Of a stretch of DNA of 50,333 nt, positions 1 to 8,841 are shown piece by piece. A model generated the notes under the pieces. The model was not told where the DNA came from and did not search any database. It saw only the letters and a program-made list of their open reading frames with translations. Location of the stretch: NCBI GenBank assembly GCA_002839825.1, contig PGYU01000020.1:1-50333 (forward strand), written 5' to 3'. A program made the position numbers and the translations under genes. This DNA comes from Ignavibacteriae bacterium HGW-Ignavibacteriae-1 (lineage in GTDB: Bacteria > Bacteroidota > Ignavibacteria > Kapaibacteriales > UBA2268). Every line of letters begins with the position of its first letter. The first letter of the stretch is position 1.

Positions 1-299
1 TTATGAAAACTGATAGACGCGGAATAGCCGGCAGAGCCGAAGACGACAATTACGTTTACACGTCGCTCGAAATCGAACGGAGAAAAAATCTTATGCTTTA
101 CTTAACTACTGATGGCTTCGCCGACCAAATGAACGAATCAGGGAAAAAATACAGTTCTAAACGTTTCACAGAACTTTTAAATTCAATCGCCGATAACCCG
201 CTTTCGGAACAATATAAAATCTTGAATAATGAACTCGCTGCTCATCAAGGCGACAAGCACCAGATTGACGATATAACAATACTAGGGGTGAGAATATGA
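1..299 (+). CDS. SpoIIE-type PP2C phosphatase, C-terminal fragment (cut by window edge)
   Basis: The open frame enters from the left edge, so the ATG at position 3 is an internal Met. The 98 visible residues are the end of a SpoIIE/PP2C-like serine phosphatase domain. They contain LYLTTDGFADQM, in which the Asp-Gly pair is a metal-binding motif of the family, and end IDDITILGVRI. The first 71 bases are identical to 2025-2095 in the next gene, and the last ~90 bases are nearly identical to 2225-2313. The stop overlaps the next start (ATGA at 296-299), which suggests translational coupling. The upstream part presumably carries TPR repeats and a membrane span like its neighbours. Confidence 0.85.
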   Translation, partial: MKTDRRGIAGRAEDDNYVYTSLEIERRKNLMLYLTTDGFADQMNESGKKYSSKRFTELLNSIADNPLSEQYKILNNELAAHQGDKHQIDDITILGVRI

Positions 300-2119
300 G
301 AAAAGTAATAATACTATTTGTATTTTATTTGGCAACAGTAAACATCAGTTTTGCTCAACTTCAGGGCCAAGAGAAAATAAATTCACTTTTGAAAGAACTC
401 CCTAAGTTGAAGGAAGATACTAATGGAGTATATTTGTATGCAAATTTATCTTTTGAGTATTATTTAATAAATCCTGAGGAAGGAATCAAATATGGGGAAA
501 AAGGTCTCGAACTCGCTGAAAAAATTGCATGGAAAGAAGGAAAAGCAATATGTTATAGTGCTTTAGGTGTTAATTATGAAGGTGGAATATCAGACTTCTC
601 CAAGGCTATTGAATTCTATTATAAATCATTGAGAATTAATGAAGAATTAGGAAACAAACCCGGTATTGCAATAAATCATGGAAATATTGGGAGTATTTAT
701 TTTCGACTATCCAACTTTACAAAAGCACTCGAATATTATCACAAATCACTAAAATATCTCGAGGAGTTAGGCAATAAGAGAGGTATTGGAGCGACCTTGG
801 GAAATATTGGTATTGTATATGCTGAACAAACTAAATATTCAAAAGCCCTTGAGCATTACTTCAAAGCATTGAAAATCAATGAAGAACTTAACAATAAGAA
901 TGGGATAGCTATAAATCTTGGACATATTGGAAATGTTTATGCAAAACAATCGCATTATCCTAAGGGAATTGAATATTACTCAAAAGCTCTTAAAATTAAC
1001 AAAGAGTTAGGAAACAAATCAGGAATTGCAACCAATATGGCTAATTTTGGCATTATATATCTAACACAAGCTCAAGATTCAGTAATTGAAGTTAGTGAGA
1101 ATAAAATAGAATTATTGCTTAATAAAGAAATTAATATAGATAAAGCAATTGAGTATTCACAAAAATCAATTGATATTTACAAAGAACTAGGTGAATTACA
1201 CAACCAATCCAGTATTTTTAAAAATTTATCTGATGCTTACTTTGTAAAAGGCGATTTCAAAAAAGCATTTGAGGCATTTAAGGAATACAAAACCTTACAA
1301 GATTCTGTTTTCTCTATGGATAAGCAAAAGGAATTTGCTAATCTTGAAGCAAAAAGAGAAAATGAACTGAAAGATGCTGAAATAATAATTTTACAAACTG
1401 AAAAGAAGGCGCAGCAGTTTCAGTCTTATCTTCTAGCTGGTGGTGTAATCGTGCTTTTTAGTGCATTTGGTATTGCTTTTTTCCGTTTCCGCGAAAAGAA
1501 GAAATTAAGCGAAAAACTTGCAATCCAAAAGTCAGAAATTGAAAATCAGAAATTACTAGTAGAGGAGAAGAACGAGCAAATTTACGCCTCAATTAGGTAT
1601 GCTTCCACAATCCAAAATGCAATATTGCCTTGGGACGCTATATTAGGCAAGGCTTTTAGTGATTTCATGATTTTCTTCAAGCCGAAGGATATTGTGTCCG
1701 GTGACAGCTATTGGTTCAAGGAAGTTGACGGAGTGAAGTTTCTGGCAGTCATAGATTGCACCGGTCACGGCATTCCGGGCTCAATGCTGACTGTAATAGC
1801 TTCATCAGTACTTGACGATGCAGTTTTGGGCAAGAGGCTCAAAAACACGGGCGAAATCCTAACATATATGAACGATAAAGTCACCGAAGTGCTAAACCAA
1901 AGGCTCAAAGAAAATGAAGTCCGCGACGGAATGGAAGTTGCGCTAATCGCTATTAATGCACACAAAGTCCAATTTTCAGGAGCCGGGCGTCCATTATACA
2001 TGAAAAACAACACATCATTTGAAATTATGAAAACTGATAGACGCGGAATAGCCGGCAGAGCCGAAGACGACAATTACGTTTACACGTCGCTCGAAGTAAC
2101 AATCTTATGCTTTACTTAA
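296..2119 (+). CDS. TPR-repeat membrane sensor with SpoIIE phosphatase domain, frameshift-truncated
   Basis: A signal peptide (residues 1-20, ending SFAQ) is followed by tetratricopeptide repeats of about 40 residues (roughly 45-340). A membrane span at about 375-397 and a short coiled coil (about 400-430) lead into a SpoIIE/PP2C-like domain from about 435 on, with GDSYWF and DCTGHGIPG motifs. The family architecture implies a periplasmic TPR sensor driving a cytoplasmic serine phosphatase, probably in partner switching. The frame breaks near 2095: the other copies have 15 bases where this one has 5, a net loss of 10. The product therefore ends LEVTILCFT and lacks the TTDG metal-binding motif. 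Start shared with its neighbours by an ATGA overlap. Pseudogene or assembly error. Confidence 0.8.
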   Translation: MRKVIILFVFYLATVNISFAQLQGQEKINSLLKELPKLKEDTNGVYLYANLSFEYYLINPEEGIKYGEKGLELAEKIAWKEGKAICYSALGVNYEGGISDFSKAIEFYYKSLRINEELGNKPGIAINHGNIGSIYFRLSNFTKALEYYHKSLKYLEELGNKRGIGATLGNIGIVYAEQTKYSKALEHYFKALKINEELNNKNGIAINLGHIGNVYAKQSHYPKGIEYYSKALKINKELGNKSGIATNMANFGIIYLTQAQDSVIEVSENKIELLLNKEINIDKAIEYSQKSIDIYKELGELHNQSSIFKNLSDAYFVKGDFKKAFEAFKEYKTLQDSVFSMDKQKEFANLEAKRENELKDAEIIILQTEKKAQQFQSYLLAGGVIVLFSAFGIAFFRFREKKKLSEKLAIQKSEIENQKLLVEEKNEQIYASIRYASTIQNAILPWDAILGKAFSDFMIFFKPKDIVSGDSYWFKEVDGVKFLAVIDCTGHGIPGSMLTVIASSVLDDAVLGKRLKNTGEILTYMNDKVTEVLNQRLKENEVRDGMEVALIAINAHKVQFSGAGRPLYMKNNTSFEIMKTDRRGIAGRAEDDNYVYTSLEVTILCFT

Positions 2120-2313
2120 CTACCGATGGCTTCGCCGACCAGATGAACGAAGACGGCAAAAAATTCAGCACCCGCCGCTTTTTGGCATTAATAGAATCAA
2201 TCGCCGATAAGCCACTATCGAACCAATATAAAATCTTGAGTAATGAACTCGCTGCTCATCAAGGCGACAAGCACCAGATTGACGATATAACAATAATAGG
2301 GGTGAGGATATGA
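2107..2313 (+). pseudogene. Out-of-frame 3' end of the truncated SpoIIE phosphatase
   Basis: These 68 codons are the missing end of the preceding phosphatase domain in another frame. They begin LYLTTDGFADQM and end IDDITIIGVRI. The ATG at 2107 corresponds to an internal Met in the intact paralogues, so this is a remnant and not a separate gene. Bases 2140-2209 match the intact third copy (around 4558-4627) almost exactly, whereas bases from about 2225 match the first copy. This indicates exchange between copies. The stop overlaps the ATG of the third gene (ATGA at 2310-2313). Confidence 0.8.
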
Positions 2314-4733
2314 GAAAAGTAATAATACTATTTGTATTTTATTTGGCTACAATAAACATCAGCTTTGCCCAGCTTCAGGGACAAGCGAAAATTGATTCTC
2401 TCAAAGCGGAGATACCAAAAGCAAAGCAAGACACTAACCATGTAAACTTGCTTCATCAAATATCTTTTGCCTTCAATTCTATCGACCCGGATAAAGGAAT
2501 CGAATACGGAGAAAAGGGCTTAGAACTCGCCCAAAAACTATCATGGAGAAAAGGAGAAGCATATTGCTATAACTCGCTTGGAGCTAATAACGATGCAAAA
2601 TCGGATTATACCAAAGCACTTGAGTATTATCACAAAGCACTTAAAATTAATACCGGTACAGGGGATTTAAAAATGATGATATATAATCTCCATAAAATTG
2701 GCGATGTATATCATAAGCAATCCAAATATTCTGAGGCTGAGAATTACTTTAAACAAGTTATAGATGTAATCAAAAATGATGAGCTTATAATCGAGAAAGC
2801 TACTACATTTAAACGGTTAGCCTTTGTACATGAAGAACAGGGTGATTTTACAAAAGCTATGGATTATCATTATAAAGCATTAAGAATCTTTGAAGCTGAA
2901 GATGATAAAAGGAACATTGCTGGTGAATTACATAACATTGCAAATAATTATTTGACTCAATCAAATTATCCCAAAGCTCTGGATTATTTTCAGCAAGCAT
3001 TGAAAATAAACGAAGAAATTGGAAATTTTAGATGGAAGGCTTACAATTTAGCTAGTCTAGCTATAGTTTACTCTGAAGTTTCTGAACATTCTAAGGCTGT
3101 GGAATTTAATCAACAAGCCTTGGAATTGTTTGAAGAAATGGATAACCAATATGCTATTGCCGGATTATTGCACAATATAGGTGCCAATTATACAGATATT
3201 TTTGAACATGAAAAAGCCAAGGACTTCTATTTGAGAGCTATGAAAATGAATGAAGAAATGGGTAATTTGCACTGGTTAACCAACAATTTAGATGCCTTAG
3301 GAAATGTTTATAAATATTTGGCGGATTATTCGAAAGCAATAAAGTTCTTTGAAAGAGCATTATCAATATCTGAAGAAATCGGAGATAAGTCCGGTATAGC
3401 CACAAGTTTAGGAAATATAGGATATTATTACCTATCTTTAGCTCAGGATTCAATAATTAATAAAAGCGAAAATAAGGTGCAGTTATTAATTAACAAAGAT
3501 ATAAACCTTGCCAATTCAATTAAATATTTACAGAGGTCAGTATCCTTACATATTGAAACCGGAGAACGGATTTTTCAATCCTATAGCCTTTTTAATTTAT
3601 CAAGAGCTTACGAATTAAAAGGTAACTACAAAAAAGCATTTGAGGCATTTAAGGAATACAAAACCTTACAAGATTCTGTTTTCTCGATGGATAAGCAGAA
3701 AGAAATTGCGAATCTTGAAGCAAAACGCGAAAATGAATTAAAAGATGCTGAAATCATCATTTTAAACACAGAAAATAAAGCTCAACAGTTCCAATCATAT
3801 TTGCTTGGCGGTGGAGCGATAGTTCTTTTGGGTGCTTTCGGTATTGCTTTCCTGCGTTTCCGCGAAAAGAAAAAACTGAGCGATAAACTTGCACTTCAAA
3901 ACGCTGAAATAGAAAATCAAAAAAACATTGTTGAATCTCAAAAAGCAATTGTTGAGGAGCAAAAGTTCGTACTTCAAGAAAAAAATGACCATATTTATTC
4001 ATCTGTACAATACGCCGCTACAATCCAGCAAGCGATTTTACCTTGGGACAGTATAATCAATTCTGCTTTTTCAGATATTTTAATTTTCTACAAACCGAAA
4101 GACATCGTTTCTGGGGACTCCTACTGGTTTCAGGAAGTTGAAGGTGTCAAATATTTAGCCGTTATTGATTGCACCGGTCATGGAATTCCCGGAGCAATGC
4201 TGACAGTAATTGCCTCTACAGCGTTAGATGATGCGGTTCTTGGCAAAAGATTAAACGATCCGGCTGAAATTCTGACATATATTAATGAAAAAGTAACAGA
4301 AGTATTAAATCAAAAATTAGCTGAAAACAACATTCGCGATGGAATGGAAGTAGCGTTAATTGCCATTCATCAAGATAAGATTACGTTTTCAGGTGCCGGG
4401 CGACCATTGTATCTCAAAAATGGCACATTAGAAATTATCAAAACCGATAAACGCGGAATTGCCGGAAGTACCAAAAATGATGAATACCAATTCAATTCCG
4501 TGGAAATCGAAAAAGCGGAAAATATTACACTTTACCTCACTACAGACGGTTACGCTGACCAGATGAACGAAGACGGCAAAAAATTCAGCACCCGCCGCTT
4601 TTTGGCATTAATAGAATCAATCGCCGATGCCCCAATTTCGGAACAAACCGCAATTTTAGAAAAAGAATTCAACAATCATCGTTGCAATCGCGAACAAATT
4701 GACGATATAACAATAATTGGAGTGAGGATATGA
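2310..4733 (+). CDS. TPR-repeat membrane sensor with SpoIIE-type PP2C phosphatase domain
   Basis: This is the intact, longest copy of the array (807 aa). It has a signal peptide at 1-20 (nearly identical to the preceding gene, ending SFAQ) and about nine or ten TPR units of ~40 residues (about 45-450). A membrane span at ~495-519 and a coiled coil rich in Glu/Gln/Lys (~520-560) lead to a SpoIIE/PP2C domain (~565-807). That domain has GDSYWF, DCTGHGIPG and LTTDGYADQM motifs, so the metal-binding residues look complete. Predicted inner-membrane sensor with periplasmic TPRs and a cytoplasmic phosphatase that would dephosphorylate an anti-sigma-antagonist-type partner; no such partner is visible here. 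A perfect hairpin follows the stop. Confidence 0.9.
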   Translation: MRKVIILFVFYLATINISFAQLQGQAKIDSLKAEIPKAKQDTNHVNLLHQISFAFNSIDPDKGIEYGEKGLELAQKLSWRKGEAYCYNSLGANNDAKSDYTKALEYYHKALKINTGTGDLKMMIYNLHKIGDVYHKQSKYSEAENYFKQVIDVIKNDELIIEKATTFKRLAFVHEEQGDFTKAMDYHYKALRIFEAEDDKRNIAGELHNIANNYLTQSNYPKALDYFQQALKINEEIGNFRWKAYNLASLAIVYSEVSEHSKAVEFNQQALELFEEMDNQYAIAGLLHNIGANYTDIFEHEKAKDFYLRAMKMNEEMGNLHWLTNNLDALGNVYKYLADYSKAIKFFERALSISEEIGDKSGIATSLGNIGYYYLSLAQDSIINKSENKVQLLINKDINLANSIKYLQRSVSLHIETGERIFQSYSLFNLSRAYELKGNYKKAFEAFKEYKTLQDSVFSMDKQKEIANLEAKRENELKDAEIIILNTENKAQQFQSYLLGGGAIVLLGAFGIAFLRFREKKKLSDKLALQNAEIENQKNIVESQKAIVEEQKFVLQEKNDHIYSSVQYAATIQQAILPWDSIINSAFSDILIFYKPKDIVSGDSYWFQEVEGVKYLAVIDCTGHGIPGAMLTVIASTALDDAVLGKRLNDPAEILTYINEKVTEVLNQKLAENNIRDGMEVALIAIHQDKITFSGAGRPLYLKNGTLEIIKTDKRGIAGSTKNDEYQFNSVEIEKAENITLYLTTDGYADQMNEDGKKFSTRRFLALIESIADAPISEQTAILEKEFNNHRCNREQIDDITIIGVRI

Positions 4734-4744
4734 ATTAGAAAGAA

Positions 4745-4775
4745 ATGAGTTCAAATTTGTCAAATTTGAACTCAT
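4745..4775. terminator. Perfect 14-bp hairpin between convergent genes
   Basis: The arms at 4745-4758 and 4762-4775 are exact reverse complements with a 3-base loop. The hairpin sits 12 bases after the SpoIIE phosphatase stop and 33 bases from the stop of the convergent minus-strand gene. The T-tracts are weak on both sides, so it may act as a bidirectional terminator or as a 3'-end stabiliser. Confidence 0.65.
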
Positions 4776-4807
4776 AATTAAATAATATCGATGAAAAATA
4801 TTAAATA

Positions 4808-6961
4808 TTATCTGAACTTTAGCAATTTTTCAATAGCTGAATTACCTTTTTCATCGCTGATTTTGATGAAATAAACGCTTTGTTCAGTATTTGGAATATT
4901 GAGACTTATTTGATTATTTCCAATGTTATAATCTTCATAATCTTTTAGAGTTGCTATAAATTTGCCATCATAGTTGAATAATTCGAATCTTAGCCTACTA
5001 TTGGCTTTTAATGCAAACCTGATGTGAAGTACATTATCTGTCATTGGGTTAGGATATAGACTGATGGATTTGAATAACTCGTTGTAAAGCTTACAGATAC
5101 CCAGGTAAGAAGTCTCGCCCTTTAATGCCTCACAAGCATTTTCAGGAGATAGGTAGCCATCTTCTACTTGCGAAATAATATCAAGCTCATTCAAAATTGG
5201 CGTTCTGTATCGTTCAGGTAGTAGTTGTGCAAATTTCTTGCTCACATGATACCAAAAATCTACTTGATTTTGAATTGTGTCACCGTCTTCGTATTCCTCC
5301 CAACTGAAATGCACTGGTATCAAATTCCCGTAAAGTGGTTTGTATTCGCCCAAGGAGTCCATTTTGATTAGATTATCCAATTCAATATATCCTCCAAAAG
5401 CAGAATCAAATTTCAATAATGGTGATTGCGATGTATGTGTAAATATGGCATGTGATTTTTCGCCATCTTTATATTTTATTGATTGATATGTGATGCATAC
5501 AGCTGCTTTTTCTGACCAAACTTCGTAGTCCCAACCTGTATAAATCACAGGTTCGATAACGATTCCACTTGGCTCGGGATTGAACATAATCAAATACGGT
5601 TTGGATTTAAGTAAGATATTTACTTTAGTTGTATCGTAAGCAAACATTTCACTTATCATTTCCAAACCGCCGGGAGGAATATTGTCTTTGTTTACGTAAT
5701 CCTCAAAATTGCATGATAAAATATCGCCGGTACGGTTAATTCCAATCTTTTCAGACTCTTCAAAAGTTAAAACCAGTTTTTCAATACCGGCAATTTGCTG
5801 TATTTCATCAACATCTTTATTTTGGAGTGATTCGTTATTTGAAGGAGATTTTGCACAAACATTGCCAATTTCCTGAACAGCACTCTGGAATTGATTGTTA
5901 ATTTTCACTAAATCAATTTCATCTTGCAAATCATTGAACAAGTGGTTATGATGAGTGCGTTTGTATCTTTCAGGCAGCATTTTGATAAAATTATCAGTTG
6001 CAAGATAGGTTACAATTATATAGCCTGTAGTTTTTGAGGATTTAACTCTAAGACAAACAGGTATTGCTCCTTTCAAATCCTGGTTTTGTGTTGCATCGAA
6101 ATATACTTTGATTGAATTCACTTCACCATTAGGGCCCAATTTTTGGCGCAAATCCGATTGAAGATTCCCGCCTATGACTGTATTATTCGCAATAATTTTA
6201 GGTAATTTAATCAAACTTGTACCAAATGATGTTGTGAAGAAGCTTAAATTTGCGCCATTACCTTTATGAATTCGTAAAACTTCCGGAAAAATCCCGGGTG
6301 ATTTTGTCATACTCCAATCTGGATTGCTCAAAATACTTATTTGTGAAAATCCTGTATCATTCACTAAATGAATCATTCTAACCATACCTTTCTCGGGGTA
6401 TCCGTATTCGCTTATGTTTTTGAATTTTCTTGGGTCGTAGCTGGGAAAGATTGATTCCGTCAAAAACAGGTAACCACAATCAACTTTTTTGATATTAATT
6501 CTCTCAAGTTCCTCATCTGTCAGTACGAGTACATCAATTGAATCAATATTTTCACTTTTTGTGTCTTCAGCATAATAGTGAAATCTAATGTCAGTCTTTT
6601 CTGTCAATGAATTGTTTGATGATGACAACATATCTGAAGTTCTTACGCTTGCTAAATCATCGCTCGTGCTTAAATTTGCTTGCGGTGAATTAGATTGCTT
6701 TTTTTCTATTGAGGTAGAATAATCAGCTGTTATCGAGCTTTCTTTGATATTTTCTGACTTTTGCATGAAAGTCAAGTTTAGAGCTATTATTATTAATGCA
6801 GCTATGATACTCATAGTAAGTATTCCCTTTTTATTTAAAAATTTGAATTTATTGCTTTTATCAATTTCAGTAAGTCGATTTCTGATATACGTATCCTCAA
6901 GTGGGAAAGGTGGAATTTCCGTTTGGGACATTTCTTCGAATAATTTATCTAATTTCTTCAT
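4808..6961 (-). CDS. Putative anti-sigma factor: single-span membrane protein with duplicated domain and T9SS type A tail
   Basis: The N-terminal ~45 residues are charged and cytoplasmic-looking and have no signal peptide. One membrane span follows at about 47-66, then a Ser/Asn-rich linker. The extracytoplasmic part holds two related halves (about 143-337 and 395-587), each opening with an LVLT-x-EE-type motif and closing with LPERY. The last ~87 residues (631-717) look like a T9SS sorting domain (LYPNP start, Gly/Asn-rich beta-strand pattern, short basic end). The start overlaps the end of the ECF sigma gene by 17 bases, which suggests it is the cognate anti-sigma factor. This is inference from position and topology; no anti-sigma zinc motif is visible. 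A T9SS tail on a protein with an N-terminal anchor is odd. Confidence 0.7.
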   Translation of the reverse strand: MKKLDKLFEEMSQTEIPPFPLEDTYIRNRLTEIDKSNKFKFLNKKGILTMSIIAALIIIALNLTFMQKSENIKESSITADYSTSIEKKQSNSPQANLSTSDDLASVRTSDMLSSSNNSLTEKTDIRFHYYAEDTKSENIDSIDVLVLTDEELERINIKKVDCGYLFLTESIFPSYDPRKFKNISEYGYPEKGMVRMIHLVNDTGFSQISILSNPDWSMTKSPGIFPEVLRIHKGNGANLSFFTTSFGTSLIKLPKIIANNTVIGGNLQSDLRQKLGPNGEVNSIKVYFDATQNQDLKGAIPVCLRVKSSKTTGYIIVTYLATDNFIKMLPERYKRTHHNHLFNDLQDEIDLVKINNQFQSAVQEIGNVCAKSPSNNESLQNKDVDEIQQIAGIEKLVLTFEESEKIGINRTGDILSCNFEDYVNKDNIPPGGLEMISEMFAYDTTKVNILLKSKPYLIMFNPEPSGIVIEPVIYTGWDYEVWSEKAAVCITYQSIKYKDGEKSHAIFTHTSQSPLLKFDSAFGGYIELDNLIKMDSLGEYKPLYGNLIPVHFSWEEYEDGDTIQNQVDFWYHVSKKFAQLLPERYRTPILNELDIISQVEDGYLSPENACEALKGETSYLGICKLYNELFKSISLYPNPMTDNVLHIRFALKANSRLRFELFNYDGKFIATLKDYEDYNIGNNQISLNIPNTEQSVYFIKISDEKGNSAIEKLLKFR

Positions 6962-7496
6962 TTGACCCTCTTTGAGTTATGATTTGTGATTCATCACTTG
7001 ATTTGATTTCTAAACTCATCAACAATTTAAGCTGAATTTTCCCTCGATACAATCTTTGCTTCAGCGTTTCAAGTTTGGTATTCTGAATTTCTGATGCGAG
7101 ATTCTGAGAATAACCCAATATATTACATAGGACAATTGCTTCTTTTTGCTCAATCGGTAATTTGTCTAATGCTTTGTAAAGTAACTTTATCTCGTAAATA
7201 CTGTCCGGTTGTAGTTCTTCAGATTCGATTAAATCAAAGTAATCATCGGATACGAGTTCAGTTCTTTTTCTCTTCACAAATCTTGCATGGTTAAGCCGCG
7301 AAGCTATCGAAAACATCCACGATAAAAATGTTCTACTATCATTGAGCTTTTCAAATTCTATGTAAGCAGTTTCAATCGTATCTTGTAGCAAATCTTTCGC
7401 GTCCTCATATGTAGGGGAGACCGAGATACAAAACCTCCATAAATTTTTCTTTAGAGGTTCAAATTCACTTAGAAACTTATCTTGTTTACTTTGCAT
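6945..7496 (-). CDS. RNA polymerase sigma factor, ECF subfamily
   Basis: 183 aa, normal ECF length. The region 2-like part (about 10-85) contains EDAKDLLQDTIETAY and a SWMFSIASR segment. The region 4-like part (about 108-160) contains ALDKLPIEQKEAIVL followed by a helix-turn-helix ending LKQRLYRGK. It should direct RNA polymerase to a small regulon. The downstream overlapping gene encodes a membrane protein that is the natural candidate anti-sigma factor. It is transcribed divergently from the cyclophilin pair. Confidence 0.9.
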   Translation of the reverse strand: MQSKQDKFLSEFEPLKKNLWRFCISVSPTYEDAKDLLQDTIETAYIEFEKLNDSRTFLSWMFSIASRLNHARFVKRKRTELVSDDYFDLIESEELQPDSIYEIKLLYKALDKLPIEQKEAIVLCNILGYSQNLASEIQNTKLETLKQRLYRGKIQLKLLMSLEIKSSDESQIITQRGSNEEIR

Positions 7497-7539
7497 TTAA
7501 ATTCGTTTTTGTATTACTAACTGTAAGAGTGTTAAAATA

Positions 7540-7572
7540 GAAAAAAGGTGACAATTCCGAATCACTTTTTTC
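7540..7572. promoter_or_regulatory. Terminator-like hairpin in the divergent sigma/cyclophilin intergenic region
   Basis: An A6-GGTGA arm (7540-7551) pairs with TCAC-T6 (7562-7572) apart from one bulged G, around a 10-base loop. Both sides carry an A/T tract, so it resembles a bidirectional intrinsic terminator, yet it lies upstream of both genes. It could be a leader attenuator or a remnant. No function can be assigned from sequence alone. Confidence 0.35.
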
Positions 7573-7725
7573 ATATTATCTTTGATTTTGATAATATAGA
7601 AGCATTATAGCTGTGGTGAAATTTGAAAATGACTGAACATCACATATCAAATTTGAAATAGATTTATATGATTTTCTTGTTAATTCGTCATAATGTTTTT
7701 GTTTAACTATAAGGTACTATATATT

Positions 7726-8316
7726 ATGAATAAAATATTTGCAATTCTCTCAGCCCTGTTTTTTATGAACGTTCTTGTGAGCTTCTCGCAGGACACTCCC
7801 GTCAAGGGACCGCAATACGAAATTACTGTCAAACAAATATCTACTGAAAATGGCACAGCTACTGAATTGGGCAAGATTGTTATCGAACTTATGCCTGACG
7901 TAGCACCTTTGCATGTCAAGAATTTTGATAGTCTTGTGGCAGTAAAATTTTATGACGGCACAGCTTTTCACCGTGTAATTCCAAATTTCATGATTCAAGG
8001 TGGCGACCCTAATTCAAAAAGTAAGCCACGTAATACTTGGGGAATGGGTGACCCGAGCCAAGCACGTGTAAAAGCTGAATTTAGTTCGGTCAAACACGAA
8101 CGCGGTATCGTTTCGATGGCTCGCAGTAACGACCCAAATAGTGCTTCTTCACAGTTTTTTATCATGCATGGCAACTCACCACATCTTGATGGTAAATATT
8201 CCGCTTTTGGCAAAACTGTCAGTGGCTTAGATGTAGTTGACAAAGTAGTCGCAGCAAAGAGAAACGGTGAAAACCCGATTGACAAGATTGAAATGACAAT
8301 AAGGAAATTGAAATAA
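7726..8316 (+). CDS. Secreted peptidyl-prolyl cis-trans isomerase (cyclophilin type)
   Basis: The start at 7726 is chosen over an upstream ATG at 7693 because it gives a clean signal peptide (MNKIFAILSALFFMNVLVSFS). The rest is a single cyclophilin domain with the catalytic block FHRVIPNFMIQGGDP, then SSQFFIMHG and HLDGKYSAFGKTVSG. It catalyses proline isomerisation during protein folding, here in the periplasm. Its stop overlaps the start of a second, leaderless cyclophilin by one base (TAATG), so the two are co-translated paralogues serving different compartments. Confidence 0.92.
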   Translation: MNKIFAILSALFFMNVLVSFSQDTPVKGPQYEITVKQISTENGTATELGKIVIELMPDVAPLHVKNFDSLVAVKFYDGTAFHRVIPNFMIQGGDPNSKSKPRNTWGMGDPSQARVKAEFSSVKHERGIVSMARSNDPNSASSQFFIMHGNSPHLDGKYSAFGKTVSGLDVVDKVVAAKRNGENPIDKIEMTIRKLK

Positions 8317-8822
8317 TGTCCGAAAATACTAATCCAAAATATATTATAAAAGTCGCTACTAAAGGCGAACAAATCGGCACTATCACTGTAGAAACATTGC
8401 CCGAAATTGCTCCAAAGCATTCGGCAAATTTTGAAGATTTGGTTACTTCCGGTGCTTATAATGGAACTGCATTTCACCGTGTTATACCGGGATTTATGAT
8501 TCAAGGCGGCGACCCCAATTCGAAGGATAAAGCTCGTGATACATGGGGCTATGGCGACCCAAATCAAAAGAAAGTACCTGCTGAATTCAACAGCACATCT
8601 CACAAACGCGGGATAATCTCAGCAGCAAGGTCACAAGACCCAAATAGCGCCTCATCTCAATTTTTCATTTGCGTTGCTGATGCAACTTTTCTTGATGGTC
8701 AATATACAGTTTTTGGTCGCGTTACCGAAGGCATGGATATAGCCGACCAAATTGTTGATGCTCCGAGAGACCGAAGTGACAATCCTTATGACAAAATCGA
8801 AATGACAATAGAGAAATTATAA
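8316..8822 (+). CDS. Cytoplasmic peptidyl-prolyl cis-trans isomerase (cyclophilin type)
   Basis: 168 aa, one cyclophilin domain with FHRVIPGFMIQGGDP, SSQFFICVA and FLDGQYTVFGRVTEG. No signal peptide, so it is probably cytoplasmic. It is coupled to the secreted cyclophilin upstream by a TAATG overlap and is clearly a tandem paralogue of it. A strong symmetric terminator follows 20 bases after the stop. Confidence 0.93.
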   Translation: MSENTNPKYIIKVATKGEQIGTITVETLPEIAPKHSANFEDLVTSGAYNGTAFHRVIPGFMIQGGDPNSKDKARDTWGYGDPNQKKVPAEFNSTSHKRGIISAARSQDPNSASSQFFICVADATFLDGQYTVFGRVTEGMDIADQIVDAPRDRSDNPYDKIEMTIEKL

Positions 8823-8841
8823 TTTCCAACTTTTATAGTTC

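Noticed and set aside
2107-2313. Separate small phosphatase gene starting at ATG 2107
   Set aside because: The ATG matches an internal Met of the intact paralogues and no ribosome site supports it; it is the out-of-frame end of the preceding gene.
4808-6961. Ordinary secreted T9SS cargo
   Set aside because: The N-terminus has no cleavable signal peptide but a charged cytoplasmic part followed by an internal span, and the gene overlaps a sigma factor gene.
7995-8603. Long minus-strand frame opposite the cyclophilins
   Set aside because: It is a shadow of two well-identified cyclophilin genes.
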